This document shows, piece after piece, positions 57,234 through 64,000 of a DNA stretch of 64,000 bases. The notes beneath the pieces are model-generated. The model did not search any database, was not told the origin of the DNA, and saw only the letters and a program-made list of their open reading frames with translations. Every line of letters begins with the position of its first letter. The stretch's first letter is position 1. The stretch is from Pseudoxanthomonas suwonensis (GTDB lineage: Bacteria; Pseudomonadota; Gammaproteobacteria; Xanthomonadales; Xanthomonadaceae). Location of the stretch: contig NZ_CP011144.1 of NCBI RefSeq assembly GCF_000972865.1, positions 2,108,001-2,172,000 on the forward strand, read 5' to 3'. Position numbers and translations under genes: made by a program.

Positions 57234-59044
57234 GCGCGCTCCTCCACGCGCACCTCGCGCATCATCCCGCCTTCCATGTGGTAGAGCAGGTGGCAGTGGT
57301 AGGCCCAGCGGCCGAGCGCGTCAGCGCGCACGCGGTAGCTGCGGCGCGTGCCGGGTGGCATGTCGACGGTGTGCTTGCGTACCTGGAAGGCGCCGCCGGC
57401 GTCCTCCAGGTCGCTCCACAGCCCGTGCAGGTGGATCGGGTGCTGCATCATCGTGTCGTTGACCAGCACGATGCGCATCCGCTCGCCGTAGTTCAGCCGC
57501 AGCGGCTCGGCGCTCGCGAACGGGATGCCGTCGAACGACCAGGCGAACTTCTCCATGTGCCCGGTCAGGTGCAGCTCGATCTCGCGTCCGGGTTCGCGGC
57601 CGTCGGGATCATCGAACAGGCTCTTCAGGTCGGCGTAGGCGAGCACGCGGCGGCCGTTGTCGCGCAGGCCGATGCCCGGATCGTCCAAGCGCGGGCCGGT
57701 GGGCGAGGACTGCATGTCCACCAGCGGGTTGCCGCGTTCGCTGGCCGGGTGGACCACCGCGGCGGCCGCGTCGTGGCCGGCATGCGTCTTGCCATGCCCG
57801 CCGCCGTGCATGGCGGCGCCGCAGCCGCCCTCGCCGTGCATCATCGCGCCGCAGCCGCCTTCCATCGGCGCGCCGGCATGGGCGCCGTGCGCGCCGTGGC
57901 CCATGTCCTCCATCGTCAGCAGCGGACGCGGGTCGTTGCCCGGCACCGGCGCTTCCAGCCCGTGGCGCACCGCCAGGGTGCCACGCGCCCAGCCGGTGCG
58001 GCCCATGTCCTGGGCGAAGATCGTGTAGGCGTCCTGGCCGGAGGGTTCGACGATCACGTCGTAGGTCTCGGCCGCGGCGATGCGCAGCTCGTCCACCGTC
58101 ACCGGGTGCACGTACTGGCCATCGGCGGCGACGACGGTCATCTTCAGGCCGGGGATGCGCACGTCGAAATAGGTCATCGCGCCGGCGTTGATCAGGCGCA
58201 GCAGGACCTTCTCGCCGGGCCGGAACAGGCCGGTCCAGTTGCCCGCCGGCGGCTGGCCGTTGAGCAGGTAGGTGTAGGTGTGGCCGTTGACGTCGGACAG
58301 GTCGCTGGGCGTCATCCGCATCCGCCCCCACATGCCGCGGTCGGACAGCGTCGCGCGCAGCCCGTCCTCGCCGGCGTCGCGCAGGAAGTCGCCGACGGTG
58401 CGCTTGTAGTGGTTGTCGTAGGAGGGCGCCTTCTTCAGCCTCCGGAACAGCGCGGCCGGATCCAGGTCGGTCCAGTCCGACAGCAGCAGCACGTGCTCGC
58501 GGTCGTAGTGGAACGGCGGTGGCTGCAGCGGGTCGACGATGATCGCGCCGTACAGGCCGGCCTGCTCCTGGAACATCGAATGGCTGTGGTACCAGTAGGT
58601 GCCCGACTGGCGCAGGGTGAAGCGGTACAGCCAGGATTCGCCGGGGGCGATGCCGTCGAAGCTCATGCCCGGCACGCCGTCCATGTCCGCCGGCAGCAGG
58701 ATGCCGTGCCAGTGGATCGAGCTGGGTGCGCCGCGCAGGTGGTTGGACACGCGCAGGGTGACGGTGTCGCCTTCGCGCCAGCGCAGGATCGGCGCCGGCA
58801 GGCTGCCGTTGACGGTGATCGCCGGGCGCGGGCGGCCGGTGATGTTCACCTCGCTGGCGCCGATGGCCAGGTCGAACGCGGTGCCGGTGAGCACCTGCGG
58901 TGCGCGGGTGTTGGCGGCCAGCGCAGGCGCGCGCAGCAGGCCGGTGCCGCCGGCCAGGCCGGCCAGGGCCAGGCCCTGGACGAAGCGCCGGCGCGGCAGC
59001 GAGGGCGGCATGGGAGATGCGGGAAAACGGGAAGGGCCGGTCAT
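57230..59044 (-). CDS. copA: multicopper oxidase CopA (copper resistance)
   Basis: A 604-residue periplasmic multicopper oxidase. It has a twin-arginine signal (LPRRRFVQGLALAGLAG), the type 1-3 copper ligands IHWHG (111-113), WYHSHS (153-156), the C-terminal HPIHLHGLWS and YHCHLLYHMEGGM. A Met/His/Cys-rich insert lies at about 385-425 (GGCGAMMHGEGGCGAAMHGGGHG). It oxidises or sequesters Cu(I) in the periplasm. It lies 96 bases behind copL and overlaps copB by four bases. Confidence 0.95.
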   Translation of the reverse strand: MTGPSRFPASPMPPSLPRRRFVQGLALAGLAGGTGLLRAPALAANTRAPQVLTGTAFDLAIGASEVNITGRPRPAITVNGSLPAPILRWREGDTVTLRVSNHLRGAPSSIHWHGILLPADMDGVPGMSFDGIAPGESWLYRFTLRQSGTYWYHSHSMFQEQAGLYGAIIVDPLQPPPFHYDREHVLLLSDWTDLDPAALFRRLKKAPSYDNHYKRTVGDFLRDAGEDGLRATLSDRGMWGRMRMTPSDLSDVNGHTYTYLLNGQPPAGNWTGLFRPGEKVLLRLINAGAMTYFDVRIPGLKMTVVAADGQYVHPVTVDELRIAAAETYDVIVEPSGQDAYTIFAQDMGRTGWARGTLAVRHGLEAPVPGNDPRPLLTMEDMGHGAHGAHAGAPMEGGCGAMMHGEGGCGAAMHGGGHGKTHAGHDAAAAVVHPASERGNPLVDMQSSPTGPRLDDPGIGLRDNGRRVLAYADLKSLFDDPDGREPGREIELHLTGHMEKFAWSFDGIPFASAEPLRLNYGERMRIVLVNDTMMQHPIHLHGLWSDLEDAGGAFQVRKHTVDMPPGTRRSYRVRADALGRWAYHCHLLYHMEGGMMREVRVEERA

Positions 59045-59140
59045 GACGGTTCCAGCGGACGGCGTGCGCGGTGGGCGCAGGCACGGACGGACAGGGAGGC
59101 GCGCACGCCGGGCGTGCGCGGGGCGGTCACGGTACGTGCG

Positions 59141-59563
59141 TCAGCCGATCGGTGGCCGCTTGGGTGGGCCGTCCGCGGGGCCGGCACGGCCGATATGGCC
59201 GGCGGTGTTCCAGCGGCGATCGTGCGCGGCGGCGGGCAGGGCCTGCGGTGCCGGCGGCAGCGCGGTGATCGAGGATGGGCAGGGGCAGGCGGTTTCGCAG
59301 CCGTGGCCGGCAGTCGTGTCGCCGCAGCAGTCCGCGGGGTGGCCGGCGCCCGGCGCTGTGTCGCGGTGGTGGGTGCGGGCTGCTTCGGATGCGGGCGCCA
59401 CTTCTGCGCCATGGCAGCCGCCGGTCTGGGCGTCGGCCAGCGCACCGGCAGGTGCTGCCTGCGGCGCCGTGCTGGCGGCCATCGCCAGGCGCGCCTGCAC
59501 CGGTGCGCCCGGCAGCAGGGCCAGGGCGAGCAGGCAGAGCGAAAGGCGGCGGAGCAGGGTCAT
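59141..59563 (-). CDS. copL: CopL-family metal-binding regulatory protein
   Basis: A 140-residue exported protein with a signal peptide (LLALALLPGAPVQA) and a Cys/His cluster typical of CopL: GGCHGAE, HHRDTAPG, ADCCGDT and GCETACPCPS. In Xanthomonas copL is needed for copper-inducible expression of copAB. It is the first gene of the operon and has an 80-base leader behind a MerR/CueR-type promoter. Confidence 0.85.
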   Translation of the reverse strand: MTLLRRLSLCLLALALLPGAPVQARLAMAASTAPQAAPAGALADAQTGGCHGAEVAPASEAARTHHRDTAPGAGHPADCCGDTTAGHGCETACPCPSSITALPPAPQALPAAAHDRRWNTAGHIGRAGPADGPPKRPPIG

Positions 59564-59651
59564 CGGCGGCGGTGTCGGCGGGCGGGGCCACGGTAAGCCA
59601 GACGTGGCGCGGGTTCAACGCATGGGCGATGAACGCCGTGCCGGTCGGGGC

Positions 59652-59682
59652 ATTGCACACCCTGGAGCCGGTCCAGGGTCAA
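59652..59682 (-). promoter_or_regulatory. MerR/CueR-type promoter-operator of copLAB
   Basis: Read on the minus strand: TTGACC (-35), a 19-base spacer, TGCAAT (-10). The spacer holds a perfect dyad, ACCCTGGA and TCCAGGGT, separated by five bases. The over-long 19-base spacing and the central dyad starting inside the -35 are the hallmarks of promoters activated by CueR/MerR-family metal sensors. It lies about 90 bases upstream of copL. No such regulator gene lies in the window. Confidence 0.8.
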
Positions 59683-59750
59683 GCGGGCGTTGCGGTATTG
59701 CCTGGCATGGATGCAGGAGCGATCCACAGTGGCTTGGGGTGCGAGCCTTT

Positions 59751-59890
59751 TGTAGGAGCCGGGTTCAGCCGGCGACCCGACGCCTCGGCACAGGCGACGT
59801 CCTGAGGTTCCGAAGGACTCTTCGGTTGGAGTGCGGTTGAATGCAGCGCCTCTTGCGGCCTCGGGTCGCCGGCTGAACCCGGCTCCTACA
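59751..59890. repeat. palindromic intergenic repeat of the 100-bp family, copy 6 (long form)
   Basis: TGTAGGAGCCGGGTTCAGCC opens the element and GGCTGAACCCGGCTCCTACA closes it, but the centre is about 40 bases longer than in other copies and includes a small hairpin (GAAGGACTCTTC). The core GGCACAGGCGACGTCCTGAGG is recognisable. The rest of the gap 59564-59940 holds the copLAB promoter and nothing else seen. Confidence 0.82.
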
Positions 59891-59940
59891 AAAGGCCCGC
59901 TGGTCAATCGACCAGGTTCCGCAGGGCCGGCGCGCCCCCG

Positions 59941-62900
59941 CTACGGTTCGACCCGCTCGGCCGCCGGGACCTGTGCGGCCAGCCAGGCGCGCAGCGAGGC
60001 CGGCTTCACCGGCTTGGTCAGCAATCGATAGCCGCGCTGCCGCGCCTGCCGCTTGAGTTCGTCGCGGCCGTCGGCGGTCAGCAGTGCGCCGGGGATCGGG
60101 CCACCGGCCGCGCGCAGTGCGTCGAGCGTGTCCAGCCCGTCCAGGCGGTCGTGCAGGTGGTAGTCGACCAGCATGGCCTGCGGCGCGCTGTCGGCCATCC
60201 GCGCCAGCGCCTCGTCCACGGTGCTGGCGGTGATCGCGGTGGCCTGCCAGCGCGACAGCAGCACGCGCATGCCGTCGAGGATCTCGCGGTCGTTGTCGAC
60301 GCAGAGCACGCGCAGGCCGGCCAGCGAACCGGATTCGGGCAGCGCCAGCGGACGGATAGCCGGCGCCGGCAGGGCGGCGGCGCGCGGCACCGTGATCGAA
60401 AACATGCTGCCGTGGCCGACCTCGCTGTGCGCGTCCAGGCCGTGGCCCAGCAGCCGCGAGATGCGCTGGCAGATCGACAGGCCCAGGCCCAGGCCGCGCT
60501 CGCCCCAGTCGAACGGCTGCTGGTAGCGGTGGAACTCGTCGTAGATCTGGCGCATGTGCTGTCCGGGGATGCCCGGGCCGGTGTCCCACACCTGCAGCGC
60601 CACCGTGTCGCCGCGCACGCGCATGCCCAGCACGATCCGCCCCTGGCGGGTGTAGCGCAGGGCGTTGGCCAGGAAGTTCTGCAGCACCCGGCGCAGCAGG
60701 CGGCGGTCGCTGCGCACCGGGCAGAGGCGTGCGTGCACGCGCAGGTCCAGGCCGCGGCCGGCGGCGACCGGCGCGTACTGCGCGGCCACCTCGCGCAGCA
60801 GCTCGTCGGCGTCGAACTCGCGGATGTCGGCCTGCAGCGCGCCGGTGTCCAGGCGCGAGACGTCGAGCAGGCCGTCGAGCAGTTCCTCGGCCGCGCGCAG
60901 CGAGGCGTCGACGCGCTCGGCCAGGTGCTGCTGCTCGCCTTCGGCCTGGCCGCCCTCGCGCAGGGCCGAGGCGAACAGGCGCGCGGCATTGAGCGGCTGC
61001 AGTACGTCGTGGCTGATCGCGGCCAGGAAGCGGGTGCGCGACTGCTGCGCGTCCTCGGCCTCGCGGGTGCGCTCGGCTACGCGCTGCTCCAGGGTCTCGT
61101 TGGCCTCGCGCAGGCCCTGCTCGGCGTGCTTGTAGGCGGTGATGTCGTTGTAGCTGGTGACGTAACCGCCGCCAGGCAGGGACTGGCCGCGCATCTCGAT
61201 CACGCTGCCGTCGCTGCGCACGCGCTCGAACACGTGCGCGCTGCCGGCGCGCATGTGCTCGATGCGCTTGTGCACGTGTTCCTCGATGTCGCCCTCGCCC
61301 AGCTCGCCGCGCTCGGCGTTGTAGCGGATCAGGTCGGCGGCCGGGCGGCCGACGTAGAGCATCCCGGCCGGGTAGTCGAACATCTGCTGGTAGCGGCGGT
61401 TCCAGGCGACCAGGCGCATCTCCGGGTCGACCACGCTGACCCCGGCGCTGATGTTCTCCAGCGTGGTGGAGAGGATCTCGCGGTTGAAGCGCAGTTCCTG
61501 GCCGGCCTCGTCCAGCAGCGCCATCACTTCGTTCAGGTGCATGCCCGAGCCGCGCAGCACGCTGGTCAGCACCAGGCGCGCGGAGGCCGCGCCGATCGAG
61601 GCGGCCAGCAGGCGTTCGGTGAACTGGATCCAGGCGCGGTCGGCAGCGGCGGCCGGGTGCAGCTCGCGACCCAGGGCGATGGCCTGTTCGGAGAACGCGC
61701 GCCGCGCATGCCGCTCGCCGACGATGCGCACTGCCAGCGCCTGTAGGTCGCCGACGCTGACGTTGCCGCGCCAGTCGCCCGCGGCCAGGGTCTGGCGCTC
61801 GGCGTACGGGTCCAGGAACGGGGCGATGCGCAGGCGCTCGTCCACGCCCGGCCGCCAGCGCGCCGACACCAGCATCATCACCGCGCCGTTGAGCAGCAGC
61901 GACCAGAACGTGCCGTGGGTCAGCGGATCCCAGCCGCTGAGCCCGAACAGCTGCCGCGGCCGCAGCCAGTCCACGCCGAACGGGCCCTGCTGCACCCAGG
62001 CCGGGTCGAACAGGCCCGAGTCCGACAGCGCCGGCAGCAGCAGGGTGTAGATCCAGGTGGCGAAGCCGGCCACCAGGCCCAGCTCCACGCCGCGGCGGCT
62101 GGCGCCACGCCAGTACAGGCCGCCGATCAGGCCCGGCGCGAACTGCGCCACCGCGGCGAAGGCCATCAGCCCGTAGGCGGCCAGGGTGGTGTCGCCGCCG
62201 ATCCAGCGGTAGTAGGCATAGGCGCACAGCGCCAGCACCAGGATCGCCCCGCGGCGCACCCACAGCACCATCGAGGCCACGTCGGCGGCCGCATGCCGTT
62301 CGCCCCAGCCGCGGCGCAGCAGCAGCGGCATCACCAGGTCGTTGCTGACCATGGTCGCCAACGCGATGCTGGCCACGATCACCATGCCGGTGGCCGCCGA
62401 GAAGCCTCCGACGTAGGCCGCCAGCGCCAGTGCGTCGCGGCCCTCGGCCAGCGGCAGCGCCAGCACGAAGGTGTCGCTGGCCACGCTGCCGTTGCTGCCG
62501 AACAGGGCCACGCCGGCGCTGGCAATGGGCACCACCATCAGCGAGATCACCATCAGGTAGCCGCCGAACATCCAGCGCGCCTTGCGGATGTCGGCCACAT
62601 CGCCGCATTCGACCACCGCCACCTGGAACTGCCGCGGCAGGCAGACGATGGCCAGGAAGCCGAGCAGGGTCTGGGCGATGAAGCCCACCGGCGGCGCCTC
62701 GTGGAACAGCGTGCGCGCCGATTCGGCGATCCGGATCTGGTGGCCGCCCAGCCAGGTCCAGGCGAACACGCCCACCGCCACCATCGCCACCAGCTTGATC
62801 AGCGACTCCAGGGCGATGGCCAGCATCATGCCGTGGTGGTGTTCGGTGGCATCGACCTGGCGGGTGCCGAACAGCGCGGCGAACAGCGCCATCAGCAGTG

Positions 62901-63393
62901 CCACGTACAGCGCCGGGTCGGCGCCGATCCCGACCTGCCCGGCATCCTGGCCGGACAGCACCGCCAGGCTCATCGCCACCGCCTTGTACTGCAGCGCCAC
63001 GTACGGCACCACGCCGACCAGCGCGATGATCGTGACCAGCGCGGCCAGCCGCCGCGAGCGGCCGTAGCGGGCGGAGATGAAGTCGGCGATGGAGACGGTG
63101 TTCTGGCTGCGCGCGATCAGCGCCAGCCGCTCGATGATCCGCCAGCCGAACAGCAGCAGCAGCAGCGGACCGAGATAGATCGGCAGGTAGCCGATGCCGT
63201 TGCGCACGGCGCTGCCGACCGCGCCGTAGAACGTCCACGACGAGCAGTACACCGCCAGCGCCAGGCTGTAGACCACCGGCCGCAGCCAGGGCCGGTTGGG
63301 ATACATCGGGCGACGGTCGCCCCACCACGCCACCGTGAACAGCAGCGCGGAGTAGCCGACCGACACCAGCAGCAGGATCCAGCTCGGGACCAA
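59941..63393 (-). CDS. sodium:solute-symporter-linked hybrid histidine kinase (CbrA-like)
   Basis: An 1150-residue membrane sensor. Residues 1 to about 480 are an SSS-type transporter fold (YCSSWTFYGAVGS, RYGRSRRLAALVT, FATWIYTLLLPALS) with 12-13 helices. A PAS domain (SAGVSVVDPEMRLVAWN) and coiled coil follow. The kinase has His in FLAAISHDVLQPLNAARLF and an HATPase part with DTGPGIP and LGLGLSI. A receiver domain ends the protein (CVDNDREI, phospho-Asp in MLVDYHLHD, KPVKP). The start is TTG 63393 with GGAGGG five bases upstream. It probably senses nutrient uptake. It is divergent from a GPH sugar transporter. Confidence 0.92.
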   Translation of the reverse strand: MVPSWILLLVSVGYSALLFTVAWWGDRRPMYPNRPWLRPVVYSLALAVYCSSWTFYGAVGSAVRNGIGYLPIYLGPLLLLLFGWRIIERLALIARSQNTVSIADFISARYGRSRRLAALVTIIALVGVVPYVALQYKAVAMSLAVLSGQDAGQVGIGADPALYVALLMALFAALFGTRQVDATEHHHGMMLAIALESLIKLVAMVAVGVFAWTWLGGHQIRIAESARTLFHEAPPVGFIAQTLLGFLAIVCLPRQFQVAVVECGDVADIRKARWMFGGYLMVISLMVVPIASAGVALFGSNGSVASDTFVLALPLAEGRDALALAAYVGGFSAATGMVIVASIALATMVSNDLVMPLLLRRGWGERHAAADVASMVLWVRRGAILVLALCAYAYYRWIGGDTTLAAYGLMAFAAVAQFAPGLIGGLYWRGASRRGVELGLVAGFATWIYTLLLPALSDSGLFDPAWVQQGPFGVDWLRPRQLFGLSGWDPLTHGTFWSLLLNGAVMMLVSARWRPGVDERLRIAPFLDPYAERQTLAAGDWRGNVSVGDLQALAVRIVGERHARRAFSEQAIALGRELHPAAAADRAWIQFTERLLAASIGAASARLVLTSVLRGSGMHLNEVMALLDEAGQELRFNREILSTTLENISAGVSVVDPEMRLVAWNRRYQQMFDYPAGMLYVGRPAADLIRYNAERGELGEGDIEEHVHKRIEHMRAGSAHVFERVRSDGSVIEMRGQSLPGGGYVTSYNDITAYKHAEQGLREANETLEQRVAERTREAEDAQQSRTRFLAAISHDVLQPLNAARLFASALREGGQAEGEQQHLAERVDASLRAAEELLDGLLDVSRLDTGALQADIREFDADELLREVAAQYAPVAAGRGLDLRVHARLCPVRSDRRLLRRVLQNFLANALRYTRQGRIVLGMRVRGDTVALQVWDTGPGIPGQHMRQIYDEFHRYQQPFDWGERGLGLGLSICQRISRLLGHGLDAHSEVGHGSMFSITVPRAAALPAPAIRPLALPESGSLAGLRVLCVDNDREILDGMRVLLSRWQATAITASTVDEALARMADSAPQAMLVDYHLHDRLDGLDTLDALRAAGGPIPGALLTADGRDELKRQARQRGYRLLTKPVKPASLRAWLAAQVPAAERVEP

Positions 63394-63564
63394 GGTGGCC
63401 CTCCCTCACCTTGAGCCTGCGAGTGTACTGCGGCGCATGGTGGAAACACCGGCGGGCTTGCCTGCGCAGCGCTGTCCCGGCAAGCTCGACAACGCTGTCA
63501 ACCAGGCGTGGCGCCAGGTGGGGCCCGCTGGCCGTGCCGGACCGCGCCACTTCGGGGGCGAGGC

Positions 63565-64000
63565 ATGCAGCAGGACCAGGACGCACCGGCCGGCCATCCG
63601 CGCGCACGCGGCGACACCGCGCGCCTGCCGCTGCGCGAGAAGATCGGCTACGGCATCGGTGACTTCGGCTTCAACCTCTACTGGGCCAACATCTCGGCCT
63701 TCCTGCTGATCTTCTACACCGACGTGATGGGCCTGGCCGCGGCCGCGGTCGGCACCATGATGCTGGTCACCAAGCTGGTCGATGCGGTCACCGATCCGCT
63801 GATGGGCGCGATCGCCGACCGCACCCGCAGCCGCTGGGGCCGGTTCCGACCGTACCTGCTGTTCGGCGCGCTGCCGCTGGCTGTCACCGGCGTGCTCACC
63901 TGGACCGTGCCGGACCTGGACGGTGGCGGCAAGCTGCTATGGGCCTATGCCACCTTCACCCTGATGATGCTGGCCTACACCGTGCTCAGCATGCCGTACT
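63565..64000 (+). CDS. GPH-family sugar:cation symporter, N-terminal part (cut by window edge)
   Basis: The frame runs from ATG 63565 off the right edge, so at least 145 residues are encoded. LREKIGYGIGDFGFNLYW and FLLIFYTDVMGL, then VDAVTDPLMGAIADRTRSRWGRFRPYLL are the N-terminal signature of the glycoside-pentoside-hexuronide:cation symporters in the major facilitator superfamily. The gene is divergent from the hybrid kinase with 171 bases between them. The substrate cannot be told from the part seen. Confidence 0.88.
   Translation, partial: MQQDQDAPAGHPRARGDTARLPLREKIGYGIGDFGFNLYWANISAFLLIFYTDVMGLAAAAVGTMMLVTKLVDAVTDPLMGAIADRTRSRWGRFRPYLLFGALPLAVTGVLTWTVPDLDGGGKLLWAYATFTLMMLAYTVLSMPY

Noticed and set aside
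59765..63607. 1280-codon minus-strand frame overlapping the hybrid kinase
   Set aside because: It is a wrong-frame shadow of the kinase; the kinase frame carries all transporter, PAS, HisKA and receiver motifs.

Overview
The window is high-GC chromosomal DNA from a gammaproteobacterium, most likely a member of the Xanthomonadaceae in the Lysobacter/Luteimonas/Pseudoxanthomonas range. That placement rests on the copL-copA-copB copper operon, a DUF1820 gene, an ECF sigma factor paired with a Ser/Thr kinase, a type II thymidine kinase without most of its zinc ligands, rpoD followed by a CAT-anticodon tRNA, and short palindromic intergenic repeats. It was inferred by eye from protein sequence, not by database search.

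Layout. 1-570: 3' end of an rRNA operon (23S end, 5S, terminator). 700-44800: an ordinary core chromosome. It holds exported peptidases, an EnvC-like factor and a CtpA-type protease, a rhomboid protease, a FadL porin with a visible promoter, rdgC, ttcA, plsB, pyrF, rep, tdk, opgD, an ECF sigma/kinase pair, fpg, a desaturase, cell-surface glycan transferases, a YdbS/YdbT-like PH-domain pair, an LpxL-family acyltransferase, dtd and rpoD. The gaps are rich in two families of structured repeats (about 100 bp and about 160 bp).

44900-55500: an accessory region of lower and uneven GC that starts directly behind a tRNA gene. It opens with a two-gene unit: a membrane-inserted patatin-like phospholipase and an unrecognised protein with a PD-(D/E)XK-like nuclease motif. 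This is the best candidate for an undescribed (perhaps anti-phage) system. It abuts, at the stop codon, the severed 3' part of an Rhs/fibronectin-III gene. An array of Rhs tip cassettes follows: one complete, one duplicated with a different toxin end carrying HExxH, and one degenerate copy that has lost its start codon. Small membrane or lipoprotein genes behind the two intact tips look like immunity genes. About 50-bp hairpins sit at the recombination joints.

55500-64000: return to core-like DNA. A small lipoprotein is followed by the copLAB operon (minus strand), preceded by a MerR/CueR-type promoter with a 19-bp spacer, then a transporter-linked hybrid histidine kinase and the start of a GPH-family sugar symporter cut by the window edge.
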